Source of the DNA: CAVQGM01 sp963712065
GTDB lineage: Bacteria; Actinomycetota; Acidimicrobiia; Acidimicrobiales; Acidimicrobilacustridaceae
Assembly: GCA_963712065.1 (NCBI GenBank)
Contig: CAVQGM010000001.1
Span: 372,001 to 436,000 of the forward strand
Reading direction: 5' to 3'
DNA length: 64,000 bases
Shown piece by piece: positions 41,569 through 51,783 of this stretch (its first letter is position 1; every line of letters begins with the position of its first letter). The notes under the pieces were generated by a model. The model was not told where the DNA came from, ran no database searches, and was given only the letters and a program-made list of their open reading frames with translations. The position numbers were made by a program, and so were the translations under genes.

Positions 41569-42357
41569 TCAGGTCTGGTCGGGTCGCATCAAGGCGTCGG
41601 TCCCACCGTCGGCGAACAGGATGCTGCCGTGGACGTAGGCGGCGTCCGGGCCGACGAGGAACGCCACGACCCCGGCGATCTCGTCGGGGTCGGAGCGACG
41701 GCCGAGCGGCACCGGCAGCGCGTCGACCAGCGGGCCCAGCTCCGGGTCGTCGATCGACCCCTGGAGCAGCGGCGTCATGATCGGCCCCGGTGCGACGGCG
41801 TTCAGGCGGATGCCGTCGGCGCCCCACGCCTCGGCCCGGCGGCGCACGGCGAGGGCGAGGGCTCGCTTGGTCAGCCCGTAGACGACGGCGGGGTGGCACT
41901 CGTCGCCCAGCCGACGCGCCTCGACCTCGTCGCCGTCGAGCATGGCGTCGATGAACGCCTGCGGGTCGGGGGGCACGAGGCCGATCGAGTTGGACGAGAT
42001 GGCGATGGCGGCGGGGCCGCCGGCCCCCGCGGTCCCCGCGCCACCGGCTCGGGCCAGGGCCGGCCGCAGGCCCTCGAGCACCTGGACGGCGCCGAAGTAG
42101 TTGACCGAGACGATGGTCGACAGCGGCCGGACGTGGGGCCCGAGCCCGGCGCAGGCGACGGCCACGTCGACCCGGCCGTCGGCGGCGTCGACCGCGGCAC
42201 CCACCGCGGCTTCGCGGCCGTCGTGGGTGCCGAGGTCGGCGTCGATCTCCTGACCGCGCAGGTCGATGCCGATGACACGGTCGCCCCCCGCCTCGAGGCG
42301 GCGGCGGATGGCCGCGCCGAGTCCCGAACCGGATCCTGTGATGACAGTGGTGCGCAC
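41569..42357 (-). CDS. SDR similar to 3-alpha-hydroxysteroid dehydrogenase/carbonyl reductase
   Basis: This 262-residue short-chain dehydrogenase has the NAD loop TVITGSGSGLGAAIRR, the unusual text VIGIDLRGQEIDADL, VACAGLGP in place of NNAG, VNYFGA, the serine in ISSNSIG and the YxxxK pair in VYGLTKRA. The end YVHGSILFADGGTDALMRP is also distinctive. This pattern closely follows the Comamonas testosteroni HsdA-type 3-alpha-hydroxysteroid dehydrogenase as I remember it. It lies upstream of the EchA19-like gene. I chose the GTG at 42357 because the NAD fold begins there and a KstR-like half-site lies 21 bases before it on the same strand. A GTG 24 bases earlier is possible. Confidence 0.88.
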   Translation of the reverse strand: MRTTVITGSGSGLGAAIRRRLEAGGDRVIGIDLRGQEIDADLGTHDGREAAVGAAVDAADGRVDVAVACAGLGPHVRPLSTIVSVNYFGAVQVLEGLRPALARAGGAGTAGAGGPAAIAISSNSIGLVPPDPQAFIDAMLDGDEVEARRLGDECHPAVVYGLTKRALALAVRRRAEAWGADGIRLNAVAPGPIMTPLLQGSIDDPELGPLVDALPVPLGRRSDPDEIAGVVAFLVGPDAAYVHGSILFADGGTDALMRPDQT

Positions 42358-42367
42358 GGCGCCGGAG

Positions 42368-42381
42368 TGTAACGAGTCCAC
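42368..42381. promoter_or_regulatory. Weak KstR-like site before the 3-alpha-HSD-like SDR
   Basis: On the minus strand GTGGACTCGTTACA keeps GTTnnA and two bases of AAC of the consensus TnnAACnnGTTnnA. The AAC-equivalent lies 21 bases before the GTG start, matching the spacing of the clearer boxes. Confidence 0.35.
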
Positions 42382-42392
42382 GTGTGCCCCAG

Positions 42393-42406
42393 TGGCACGA
42401 GTTCTA
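42393..42406. promoter_or_regulatory. KstR-like operator before the acetoacetate-decarboxylase-like gene
   Basis: TGGCACGAGTTCTA differs from TnnAACnnGTTnnA only in the first A of AAC. It lies 10 bases before the ATG, AAC-equivalent 21 bases upstream, inside the 59-base gap between two divergent genes. Confidence 0.5.
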
Positions 42407-42416
42407 AGGTGACGAC

Positions 42417-43154
42417 ATGGGTGTGCTCACGATCCCGGGTTCGACGACCGTCGAGGTGGACGGCCACGAGGTCGCCATCCCGGTCGAGGTGCGGTCGGCG
42501 AAGATGGTCGCCGCCCAGTTCCTGGTCCCCGCCGACGCCGCGCAGCGCGTCATCGACCCGAGCGGGCTCGAGATCGCTCGGCTGCCCGGCGGGCGGGCCG
42601 GCCTCGCCCTGTCGGCGGTGCAGTACGCCGACAACGACCTCGGGCCCTACCACGAGATCGCCGTCGCCTTCGGGGTGCGGCCGCACGATGCACCCCCCGG
42701 CTGGAAGCCCTCGGCCACCGCGCCCGTCACCTTCATCCACCGTCTGCCGGTCAACCAGGAGTACACGTGCACCGTCGGCCGGGGCCTGTGGGGCTTCCCC
42801 AAGTGGGTGGCCGACATCTCCTACGAGGAACGCGGGGGCGTCACCCGCAGCGTGCTGATCGACGACGGGCGGTTCGCCCTCGGGCTCGAGGTCAAGCGGG
42901 GGCCGGCGCCGCTCCCGTCCGGTGAGACGGCGATGACGTGCTACTCGTGTGCCGACGGCGTGCTGCGCCGCACCCCGTGGACCACCCACAACCACCGCGT
43001 GCGGGCTCGACCCGGTGGTGCCACCGTCGCCCTCGGCGTCGACCACGAGCTGGCCGACGACCTCCGCTCGCTCGGCCTGCCCCGGCGGTCGGCCATGAGC
43101 GTCACCACCGGCCTGATGACGGCGACCTTCGGCGCGCCCGAGGTCGTCGGCTAG
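42417..43154 (+). CDS. Acetoacetate decarboxylase-family protein (PF06314)
   Basis: The 245-residue protein belongs to the acetoacetate decarboxylase superfamily, whose members use a Schiff-base lysine. The likely lysine is in LWGFPKWVADI; the text YHEIAVAFGVRP and TFIHRLPVNQEYT also fit. Family members include decarboxylases and aldol/dehydratase-like enzymes, so the reaction is unknown. Its position beside a KstR-like box and divergent from a steroid-dehydrogenase-like SDR suggests a role in the same catabolic regulon. The stop overlaps the convergent SDR stop by three bases, and ATG 42417 is the only sensible start. Confidence 0.87.
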   Translation: MGVLTIPGSTTVEVDGHEVAIPVEVRSAKMVAAQFLVPADAAQRVIDPSGLEIARLPGGRAGLALSAVQYADNDLGPYHEIAVAFGVRPHDAPPGWKPSATAPVTFIHRLPVNQEYTCTVGRGLWGFPKWVADISYEERGGVTRSVLIDDGRFALGLEVKRGPAPLPSGETAMTCYSCADGVLRRTPWTTHNHRVRARPGGATVALGVDHELADDLRSLGLPRRSAMSVTTGLMTATFGAPEVVG

Positions 43155-43921
43155 GCCTGCTCCTCGATGGCGTCGATGCGGCGCCAGAGCAGGCCGGGCG
43201 CGAAGCGGCGGAGTCGCCAGATGGTCGGGGTGCCCCGCCCGGGGAAGGTCAGCACCCGGCCGCGCACGAGGGCGTCCTCAAGGTCGTCCAGCACGACCTC
43301 GGGGCGCAGCAGCGGTCGGTCGGTGATCCCGCTCGGTCCGTCGTCGGTGACCTGGTCGATCATCGGGGTGTCGACCGGCGGCGGGCAGGTGCACACGATG
43401 CGCAGCGAGGTCGACCGCAGCTCGTGGGCCAGCGTCTCGGCGAACGAGACCACCGCCGCCTTGCTGGCGCTGTAGGCCGACAGCCGCCGGCTCGGGAGCC
43501 AGCCGGCCAACGAGCCGAACACCACGATGTCGCCCCGGTCGCGCTCGAGCATGGGGTCGAGCACGGCCGTCACCACGGTGACGAGGCCGGCGTAGTTGAC
43601 CTCCATCACCCGCAGCGCGTCGGCGAGGGGTTGGTCGACGATGGCACCCGCCGGGGCGACGGCGGCGGCGGCCACCAGCCGGTCGATGGGCCCGACGCTC
43701 GCCTCGGTCTCGGCCACGAGGGCGGCGACGCCGGCGGCGTCACGCACGTCGAGCACCGTGGGGATGAGCTGGGGCACGTGGCGCGCCGCCCGGCCGAGGG
43801 CGACCTCGTCGACGTCCACCGCGACCACCGTGACGTCGTCGGCGGCGAGCCGCCAGGCCGCCAGCCGGCCCATGCCGCTCCCGGCGCCGGTGACGAGGGC
43901 GACGCGCCCAGGGGTCGACAC
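43151..43921 (-). CDS. Short-chain dehydrogenase/reductase
   Basis: The 256-residue SDR has the N-terminal NAD loop ALVTGAGSGMGRLAAW, DVRDAAG, the serine in VVFGSLAGWLPS and the catalytic YxxxK in AYSASKAAVVSFAETLAHEL (landmark YSASK). The usual NNAG is replaced by AAAAVA. The C-terminus (TIWRLRRFAPGLLWRRIDAIEE) is Arg-rich and amphipathic, like membrane-associated SDRs of lipid metabolism. Substrate unknown. It ends in a 3-base convergent overlap with the decarboxylase-like gene. The start GTG at 43921 lies just after the stop of a small membrane protein gene. Confidence 0.86.
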   Translation of the reverse strand: MSTPGRVALVTGAGSGMGRLAAWRLAADDVTVVAVDVDEVALGRAARHVPQLIPTVLDVRDAAGVAALVAETEASVGPIDRLVAAAAVAPAGAIVDQPLADALRVMEVNYAGLVTVVTAVLDPMLERDRGDIVVFGSLAGWLPSRRLSAYSASKAAVVSFAETLAHELRSTSLRIVCTCPPPVDTPMIDQVTDDGPSGITDRPLLRPEVVLDDLEDALVRGRVLTFPGRGTPTIWRLRRFAPGLLWRRIDAIEEQA

Positions 43922-43923
43922 GA

Positions 43924-44349
43924 TCAGGACTCGGCGCGGCCGCTGTCGGACGCGATCTCGCCCGCGCCCGGGGGCGCCGGCGCCAGCAACGCCTCGATGC
44001 GCTCGAGCGCCTCGACCTCGCGGTCGACCTGGGCCCGCTCCTCGTAGACCATGCGGATGAGCCAGAAGCGCAGGTAGCGCGAGAGCGAGTAGCGCACGAA
44101 CAGGGCGGCACCGATCACCACGAGGGCGATGCCGAGGACACCCCCCGACACGACGTAGGGCAGCTGCTCGGCGGGGTAGGCGGTGCCCGACGCCCCCCAC
44201 CACCCGAGGACGATCGCCACGAGGCCCAGCACCGGGAGCACGACGCCGGCGATGAGCCACCACCGGTCGCCGGCGTCCTCGGGTGTGTGCACCCGCATCT
44301 CCTGGATCTCCTGCTTGAACTGGTCGATGCGCTGCGGGTTGGTTTCCAT
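43924..44349 (-). CDS. Small membrane protein with two transmembrane segments
   Basis: The 141-residue protein has an acidic/basic N-terminus (QRIDQFKQEIQEMRVHTPED), two hydrophobic helices (LIAGVVLPVLGLVAIVLGWW and VVSGGVLGIALVVIGAALFV), and then a charged coiled-coil-like region with EERAQVDREVEALERIEALLA. No family is recognised. It sits between the ABC ATPase gene and the SDR, two bases from the SDR start and 13 from the LivF stop, so it may be cotranscribed with either. No function assigned. Confidence 0.75.
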   Translation of the reverse strand: METNPQRIDQFKQEIQEMRVHTPEDAGDRWWLIAGVVLPVLGLVAIVLGWWGASGTAYPAEQLPYVVSGGVLGIALVVIGAALFVRYSLSRYLRFWLIRMVYEERAQVDREVEALERIEALLAPAPPGAGEIASDSGRAES

Positions 44350-44362
44350 GGGGCTCCGTGGG

Positions 44363-45081
44363 TCAGGCGCCGAGGTAGTCCGAGGTCAGTTCGTCGCCGA
44401 GCTCCTCGGGCCGCCCCAAGCGGACGACGCGGCCGCCGACCATGATGGCAGCGAGGTCGGCCACGCCGAGGACGGTACGGGCGAACTGCTCGACGATCAG
44501 GATCGACACGCCCTCGGCGGCGATCTGGGCGACGATGGCGTACAGCTCCTCGACGACGAGGGGGGCCAGGCCCATCGACAGCTCGTCGAGCAGCAGCAGG
44601 GCGGGGCTCGTGGCCAGGCCCCGCGCGAGGGCGAGCATCTGCTGCTCGCCCCCCGAGAGGGTGCCGGCGAGCTGTGTACGGCGCTCGCGCAGGCGAGGGA
44701 AGCGCGCGTAGGCCCGTTCCTCGACGTCGGACAACGATGAGCCGGCGAAGGTCATCATCGAGAGGTTCTCGCGCACGGTGAGGTTGGGGAAGACGCCACG
44801 GCCCTCGGGGACGGTGCACAGCCCGGCGCGGGCAAGTCGGTCGGGTGAGACGCCGTTCATCCGGCGGCCGGCCACCACCAACGACCCGCGGGTGGGGGTG
44901 ATCAGGCCGGCGCAGACCGAGATGGTGGTCGTCTTCCCGGCGCCGTTGGGGCCGAGCAGGGCGACCACCGACCCCTCGGGCACCGCCAGATCGACGCCGT
45001 GCAGCACCTCGATTCGACCGTAGGCCGCCCGCACGCCGCGGAGCTCCAGGAGCGGCGGGGCCAGGGTGGCGGCCGCGTCCA

Positions 45082-45082
<1 letters not shown>
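44363..45082 (-). CDS. livF: Branched-chain amino acid-type ABC transporter ATP-binding protein (LivF-like)
   Basis: The 239-residue ATPase has Walker A GPNGAGKTT, the Q-loop region NLTVRENL, the signature LSGGEQQMLALAR and Walker B LLLLDELSMGLAP. The text AYGRIEVLHGVDL and VPEGRGVFP is typical of LivF, one of two cytoplasmic ATPases driving branched-chain amino acid or other amphipathic solute uptake. It is last of a minus-strand cluster (binding protein, fused permease, LivG, LivF). Its start overlaps the LivG stop by one base (TGATG). The actual substrate is unknown, as many such transporters carry amides, urea or aromatic acids. Confidence 0.93.
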
Positions 45083-45842
<760 letters not shown>

Positions 45843-45846
<4 letters not shown>

Positions 45847-47972
45847 CTCGTCGACCCGGACTCGGCGGACCGGACCGGGACCCGCTCCTCACCCGCTCGG
45901 GCGCCGTGCCCCCCGCTCCCCGCCGCTCGGGCGCGGGGATCGAGCTCGCCGTCGAGGGCCAGCGCAGCGTCGACGCGGGTGAGGTCGAGGTCGGCCAGGG
46001 GCTGGTCGATCCCGAGGCGCTCGGCGTCGAGCACGGGTTCGATGAGGCGGGGGCGATCCTCGCCCCGGGCAGGAGCCGCCCCGCGCGCCTCGCCGTCGCC
46101 CCGGACCCGGGCCTGCAGCTTGCGGCCGGCGGCGGCGAACTCGCTGGCGATGCCGTTCGGATTGCGCCCGAGGCTGATGCCGATCAGGCCGGGGGCCACC
46201 TTGAGCAGGTTGGCGAGCGACGGGATGGCGTCGGCGACGATCGGGAACGAGGCGTAGAGGAAGCCGCCGCAGAGGGCACCGCTCACCATGCCGATGCCCC
46301 CGGCCACCGCCATCAGCAGGATGGGGAGGCTCTGGAGGGTGTCGAAGGTCGAGACGGTCGCCGTGTTCTGCAGCCCGGCCAACAGGGCGCCGCCGATGCC
46401 GGCGATGCCGGCCGACAGCGCGAAGACCTGCAGCTTGGCGACCGTGAGGTTCACGCCCAGGGTCGCACAGGCGGCCGGGCTGTCCTTCATGGCCATCAGC
46501 CGGCGGCCGAACGGGCCGAGCCGCAACCAGGCGACGCAGATGCCGACCAGTCCGAACACGATCGCCATGAGGATCATGTACGAGCGGGCCGTCGTGAACT
46601 CGATGCCGAAGAACGCCGGACGGTCGACCGGGCGCGAGCCTCCCGGGAACATGCGATCCTGGACGAACACCACGCGGTCCATGAACACGGCGAAGGCCAG
46701 GGTCGACAGGGCGAGGTAGATGCCGCGCAGCCGCAAGGCCGGGAGTGCCACCAGGGCCCCGACCGCCGCCGCCAGCAGGAAGGCGGCCACCAACCCGAGC
46801 GGGTTGCCGCCGTCGCCCCAGATGCCGATGGCGAAGGCCCCCAGGCCGGCGAAGCTCATCTGGGCGAGCGAGATCTGACCGCCGTAGCCGGTGAGCGGCA
46901 CCAGGGAGAGCATGACCAGCCCGAAGGCGAAGCCCTTGCTCCACGACACGATCGAGGCGTTCGAGAGGAAGCCCGACACCACCACGGTGGCGAGCACCAG
47001 CCCGACGGCCCCGCCGACGGCCAGCGGCATGGCGGGTCGGCCCACGCGCTCGCGCGACCGCACCAGCCCGTGGGCCCGCAGCGGCGCCTGCGGGAGCAGC
47101 AGCAGGACGATGAACAGCATGATGACCGGGATGGCGAGCCGCAGGGTGGTGGTGAGGTCGACCCCCTCCGGGAGCCAGGTCGGGTTCGAGGGCAGGTAGC
47201 CGACGGCGTACGACTGCGCCAGCCCGAGGACGATCGCGCCGACGAACGTCCACGACAGGCTCGTGAGTCGCCCCACGATGGCGGCGGCGTAGGCGTTCAC
47301 CACCAGCAGCGTGAGCGTGAACACCTCGAGGCCGAGCTTCTCGGCGACGAGGATGCCGGCCAGGGCGGCGAGCGAGCACCCGAGGGCCCAGCTGTTGGCC
47401 GAGGCCCATCCCGGTCGGCCGCCGTTGAGCTGCACGAGCGACCGGTCGGCGACGACGGCCCGCATGGCGACACCGCTGCGGGTGCCGTACAGGAACAGCC
47501 GCAGCCCGACGGCCACGAGCACGGCGACACCGATGACGACGAGCTGGTGCCCCGAGACGGCGACCGAGCCGACGTCGACGGTGTCGCCGGTGAAGAAGGG
47601 GTCGACGACGCGGTTGACCCGTGGCGGCCAGATGATCGGCGCCAGGGCGAGCAGGCCGAACAGGATGCCGACGGGCACCACCGTCTTGGTGACCTCGGAG
47701 CAGCCCTCGAGGCCCCGCATGATGACCCGGTCGACGAACAGGCCGAACAGCGGCGCCGCCACCAGGAGCACGACGAGCACGCTCGGCACCACCGGCAGCC
47801 CCCAGTTCTCGTGGAGCTGCCAGTAGGTGAACGCACCCATCATCCCGATGGCGCCGTGGGCGAAGTTGAAGATGCCCGACGTCGTGTAGGTGACGACGAG
47901 GCCGCTGGCGCCGATGGCGTACACCGCCGCGGTCACCAGACCGAGCACGGTGAACGACAGGAACGCCTCCAC
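45843..47972 (-). CDS. Fused LivH-LivM permease
   Basis: The 709-residue protein joins two permeases normally encoded by separate genes. Residues 1 to about 300 are LivH-like, with YTTSGIFNFAHGAIGMMGAF and the later ALAGILVAEKL. Residues 310 to about 620 are LivM-like, with LVPLTGYGGQISLAQMSFAGLGAFA (landmark GYGGQISLAQ), SPAACATLGVNLTVAKLQVFALSAG (landmark AACATLGVN) and GIGMVSGALCGG. About 90 residues of Arg/Ala/Gly-rich, soluble C-terminal tail follow, and contain the peptide ARAAGSG encoded by a dispersed repeat. The two membrane halves would form the whole transport channel in one chain. It begins with GTG two bases after the frame-broken binding protein stop, and overlaps livG by four bases. 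Confidence 0.92.
45914..45933. repeat. Copy of the dispersed 20-bp GC-rich repeat
   Basis: CGCTCCCCGCCGCTCGGGCG is identical to the core of the 30-bp tandem units at 11.7 kb. A shorter CCGCTCGGGCG copy lies about 20 bases away. Here the repeat is inside the C-terminal tail coding region of the fused LivH-LivM permease. Confidence 0.85.
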
Positions 47973-47974
47973 GC

Positions 47975-49377
47975 CTAGCCCCCGCGCCCGTCGTGGCCAG
48001 CGCCGTCACCGGCACGTTGTTGTCGGGAGAGCACGAGAAGCCCTTCCCGGCCTCGTACACCTCGGCGTCGCGGTCGGGCAGGGGGAAGGCCCGCACGAAG
48101 CCGCCGTCGACCACCTGCATCACGAGGACGCAGTCGCTCGGGACCTGCTCGGCCGGGTTGGTCTCGCCGTGGAGGCCGCCACCGTCCCAGCTGGTGATCC
48201 TGCGGAGCTCGTCGACGAGGGTCTGCCGCGTCAGGTTGGAGCCCGCGTTCTTCGCCGCCGTCGCCCACAACAGGGCCGCCGACCACCCCTGTACCGCGAG
48301 CTCCTCGGGTTGGCCCTCGGGCACGGCCGCCTCGAGCGCCCGCAGGTACTCGGCCATCGCCGGGTTCTGGTCGGCCTCCTCGAACGGCCAGACCGTGAGG
48401 TCGATGTAGGTGCCGTCGGCCACCGCCCCGGCCTGCTGCGGGTACTTGGCGTTGTAGAAGTTGACGTTGAGCTCGACGACCTCGGGGTCGAACCCCTGGA
48501 GGGCCATCTCCTTCTGCAGGGGGATGATCTCCTCGTACGACGACGTCAGCGTGACGTACTCGACGCCCTTCTCCTTCATGTTGAGCACGAAGGGCGCCCA
48601 GTTGGTCTCACCGATCGCCGAGGCATCGACGTAGGTGAAGTTGAACCCGATGCCCGTGAGGGCCTCGATCATCCGGTCGCTCTGGGTCTCGGTGATCGCC
48701 AGCTTGGTGCGGAGGGCGGCGGCGCTCTTGATCGCCTCGGGGTACTGCGAGGCCGTCCACCGCTGACCGCCCACCTGGAAGCGGTCCTGCGGGTTGGGCA
48801 GGGGCTGGTAGGTGTTGGGTGCCACCACCTGCTCGGCCGACACGGCGGCGGCGGGCACGTTGGGGATGCCGCAGTCGATCTGGGTGGGGACGCCGGTCTG
48901 GTCGAGCACGGCGATGCCGCCGACGAGGGCGAGGGCGTCGTCGCACGCGCTGGCGACGACGGCCTGGTACTCGGTCAGCTTGGCGTCGGCGATCACCACC
49001 TCGAGCGATCGACCGTTGATGCCGCCCTGCTCGTTGCACCACTCGCCGAAGGCCTTCATCGAGTCGTGGACGCCCTGGTTGAGGCCGGGGCTCGGGCCGC
49101 CCGGGTCGGCCACGGCGACGATGGTGATGGCGTCGTCGGTCACGCCGACGTCGGTCGCTCCCGACGCGTCGCCCGGCCCGCACGGCGACGGGAGGGTCCC
49201 GAACATCACCTGCTCGCCGTCGCCGGCGGTGGTGGCGTCGGTCGTCACTCCCGAACCGGTGGCCGGCGCACCGCCGCCTCCGGCCGCCGCCTTGATCTCG
49301 TCCTCGGGCACCCGCGATCCACATGCCGCACACAGCAGCAACCCGACGACGAGCACGCTGATGGCTCGGCCCCGCAT
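47975..49377 (-). pseudogene. Branched-chain amino acid-type ABC binding lipoprotein with a 3'-end frameshift
   Basis: The gene encodes an extracytoplasmic solute-binding lipoprotein of the Leu/Ile/Val type: signal ending in the lipobox LCAAC, a Gly/Thr linker, then ITIVAVADPGG, FGEWCNEQGGINGR and NVNFYNAKYPQQ in a periplasmic-binding fold. The natural C-terminus (SPDNNVPVTALATT) has no stop in its own frame; the frame stays open for another 2 kb across the permease. A TAG in the next frame lies at 47975-47977, right before the permease start, after a run of five G on the coding strand (C at 47979-47983). One extra G would give a normal stop, so a one-base loss is likely, by sequencing error or mutation. 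The 1403-base span is not divisible by three. ATG 49377 has a GAGGGGG ribosome site. Confidence 0.8.
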
Positions 49378-49418
49378 CGTTCCCCCTCGTTCGCGGCCTG
49401 GACGGCGTGGAGGGCTCA

Positions 49419-50564
49419 TCATGCCACCGCACCCGACGCTCTGAGACTCGCGACCTCGTCGTCGCCGAGCCCGGCGTCGCGCAGCACCTCGTCGGTGTCG
49501 TGACCGGCGGGGGCGGGTGGTCGGTCGAGCGTGGCCGGCGTCCGCGAGAAGCGCGGCGCCGGGGCCGGCTGCACCACCCCGTCGACCTCGACGTAGGTGC
49601 CGCGGGCGACGAGGTGCGGGTGGCTCGGTGCCTCGGCGAAGCGGAGCACCGGGGCGACGCACGCGTCGACCTCCCCGAAGACGTCCTCCCATCCGGCGCG
49701 CGTGCGGGTGCGGAACACCGCGGCGAACCGCTCGTGGAGGGCCGGCCAACCCTCCTGGTCCTCCTGGTCGGGCAGCTCCTCGTCGGCCACGCCGAGGCCT
49801 TCGAGCAGCCGGGCGTAGAACTGGGGCTCGATGGCGCCCACCGCCACGTACTCGCCATCGGCGGTCTCGTAGACGTCGTAGTAGGGCGCGCCGGAGTCGA
49901 GCATGTTCGTTCCCCGCTCGGCGTGGAACCAGCCGCCGGTGTAGGCGGGCACGATCGCCGCCGACAGGAGGGCGACGCCGTCGACCATGGCGGCGTCGAT
50001 CACCTGGCCCTCGCCGCTGCGGGCCCGCTCGACGAGCGCCGCGCACACGCCGAGGGCGAGCAGCATGCCGCCCCCACCGAAGTCGGCGATCAGGTTGAGC
50101 GGCGGCGTCGGCGGCTGGCCCCGGCGCCCGATGTGGGCGAGCGGCCCGGCGAGGGCGAGGTAGGTGAGGTCGTGCCCGGCACGAGCGGCGAGGGGGCCCT
50201 CCTGGCCCCAGCCGGTCATGCGGGCGTACACGAGGCCTCGGTTTCGCGCCCGCAGGTGGTCGGGGCCGATGCCGAGGCGCTCGGCGACCCCGGGACGGAA
50301 GCCCTCGACGAACACGTCGGCCGTCGCGGCGAGGCGGCCGACGACCTCGGCCCCGCCGGGGTGCTTGAGGTCGACGGCGACCGACCGCCGGCCGCGTCCG
50401 TAGACGTTGGCCCGGGCGGTCTCGAGCGGTGCGCCGTCGGCGCGGTCGAGGCGATCGACGCACACGACGTCGGCGCCGAGGTCGGCGAGCACCATGGCCC
50501 CGAACGGCGCCGGCCCCAACCCCGCGACCTCCACGACACGCACGCCGTCCAGCGGTCCTGCCAC
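49419..50564 (-). CDS. Alpha-methylacyl-CoA racemase (CaiB/BaiF, Mcr-like)
   Basis: The 381-residue protein matches alpha-methylacyl-CoA racemase, which inverts the 2-methyl centre of branched acyl-CoAs so that beta-oxidation of steroid side chains can proceed. Landmarks are VAGPLDGVRVVEVAGLGPAP, ADLGADVVCVDR, MTGWGQEGPLA, the catalytic His in RAGHDLTY, catalytic Asp/Glu regions in LIADFGGGGM and VAVGAIEPQFYA, and NMLDSGAPYYD. These follow mycobacterial Mcr very closely, from memory. The start GTG at 50564 has a GAGGGG ribosome site directly before. It diverges from the F420-type oxidoreductase across a gap holding a KstR-like box. Confidence 0.93.
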   Translation of the reverse strand: MAGPLDGVRVVEVAGLGPAPFGAMVLADLGADVVCVDRLDRADGAPLETARANVYGRGRRSVAVDLKHPGGAEVVGRLAATADVFVEGFRPGVAERLGIGPDHLRARNRGLVYARMTGWGQEGPLAARAGHDLTYLALAGPLAHIGRRGQPPTPPLNLIADFGGGGMLLALGVCAALVERARSGEGQVIDAAMVDGVALLSAAIVPAYTGGWFHAERGTNMLDSGAPYYDVYETADGEYVAVGAIEPQFYARLLEGLGVADEELPDQEDQEGWPALHERFAAVFRTRTRAGWEDVFGEVDACVAPVLRFAEAPSHPHLVARGTYVEVDGVVQPAPAPRFSRTPATLDRPPAPAGHDTDEVLRDAGLGDDEVASLRASGAVA

Positions 50565-50638
50565 CAACCCCTCCCCTCGGCTCGGTGGGTCGGCCGCACC
50601 TCGCCGCCGTCCCGGCCGGGAGCGTAGATCAGCGACCG

Positions 50639-50652
50639 TGAAACGTGTTCTA
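50639..50652. promoter_or_regulatory. KstR-like operator before the F420-type oxidoreductase
   Basis: TGAAACGTGTTCTA fits the KstR consensus TnnAACnnGTTnnA at every position. AAC lies 19 bases before the GTG start and the box ends 8 bases before it. It sits in the 96-base divergent gap with the racemase gene, so it may control both. Confidence 0.7.
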
Positions 50653-50660
50653 CTTCGGCG

Positions 50661-51671
50661 GTGCGGATCGACACCCAGCTCACGGCCCCCCTCGGCGAGG
50701 TCGCCGAGCAGGCTCGCCACCTCCAAGAGCTCGGCTACGACGGGGCCTTCACCTTCGAGGGCCCGCGCGACGTCTTCTTCCCCCTCGTGGAGGCGGCCGG
50801 TGGCAGCGAGCTGTTCCTCTACACCAACGTCGCCATCGCCTTCCCCCGCAGCCCGTACCACCTCGCCCAGCACGCCTGGGACCTGCAGCGGCTGTCCGAG
50901 GGCCGCTTCGCCCTCGGCATCGGGAGCCAGGTCCGGGCCCACGTCGAGCGCCGCTTCGGGGCCGACTTCGGGCCGCCGGTGCCCCGCATGCGCGAATGGA
51001 TCCGAGCCATCAAGGCGCTGTTCCGCTGCTGGCAGGACGGCGAGCCGCTCGACTTCCAGGGCGAGTACACGACCCACACGTTGATGCCGCCGACGTTCCA
51101 CCCGGGCCCGCTCGCCTCGGGCCCACCACCGGTGTGGGTCGGCGCCGTCGGCCCCCGCATGACCCGGATGGTCGCCGAGGAGGCCGACGGGCTCCTCGTC
51201 CACCCGTTCCACACCGAGCGCTTCCTCCACGAGGTGATGCTCCCCACCGTCGACGCCGCGCTGGACGAAGGGGGTCGCTCGCGGGCGGGGTTCACCCTGG
51301 GTGTGGACGTCATCGTCTGCTGCGGCCGCACCGACGAGGAGATGGCCGAGGCCGAGGCGGGCTGTCGCACCATGCTCGCCTTCTACGGATCGACCCCCGC
51401 CTACCGACCCGTGCTCGACGTGCACGGTTGGGGCGACCTGCAGGCCGAGCTGAACGTGCTGGCCAGGGCCGGGCGCTGGGCGGACATGCCGGCGCTCGTC
51501 GGCGACGCGCAGCTCGAGGCGTTGACCGTGCGGGGCGACCCCGAGGTGGTGGCCGAGCGCCTGGTCACCCGCTACGGCGACGTGGCCGACCGGGCCGGCT
51601 TCTACCTGCCCTACGGTGCCGACCCGCGCCACGTCGCCGACATCATCACCGCTGTCCGGAGCCGCAGTTGA
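50661..51671 (+). CDS. LLM-class F420-dependent oxidoreductase, Rv3520c-like
   Basis: The 336-residue TIM-barrel protein has the LLM-class text VRIDTQLTAPL at the start, FTFEGPRDVFFPL, LSEGRFALGIGSQVRAHV and ALFRCWQDGEPLDFQG, typical of luciferase-like F420H2-dependent enzymes. Mycobacterial Rv3520c, a KstR-regulated member of the cholesterol gene set, is the family I think it belongs to. A perfect-consensus KstR-like box ends 8 bases upstream of the GTG start. It is followed 112 bases later by the CYP125-like gene on the same strand, so they may be one transcript. The reaction is unknown, and reduction of a steroid intermediate is possible. Confidence 0.9.
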   Translation: MRIDTQLTAPLGEVAEQARHLQELGYDGAFTFEGPRDVFFPLVEAAGGSELFLYTNVAIAFPRSPYHLAQHAWDLQRLSEGRFALGIGSQVRAHVERRFGADFGPPVPRMREWIRAIKALFRCWQDGEPLDFQGEYTTHTLMPPTFHPGPLASGPPPVWVGAVGPRMTRMVAEEADGLLVHPFHTERFLHEVMLPTVDAALDEGGRSRAGFTLGVDVIVCCGRTDEEMAEAEAGCRTMLAFYGSTPAYRPVLDVHGWGDLQAELNVLARAGRWADMPALVGDAQLEALTVRGDPEVVAERLVTRYGDVADRAGFYLPYGADPRHVADIITAVRSRS

Positions 51672-51783
51672 GCCATCCCTCGGCGTCGGCGCGGGACCGC
51701 CGTCGGTTCGGGAAACTAGAGTCACTGATCCTTCGTGCGACGTCGCCGGCCGAAGGGCAACGCCGACAGGGGGAGTGATCACC

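Noticed and set aside
45889..50463. A single 1524-residue open frame on the minus strand
   Set aside because: Only the binding-protein part (47975-49377) looks like a protein. The rest is antisense or out-of-frame Arg/Pro/Gly text across the racemase and the permease genes.
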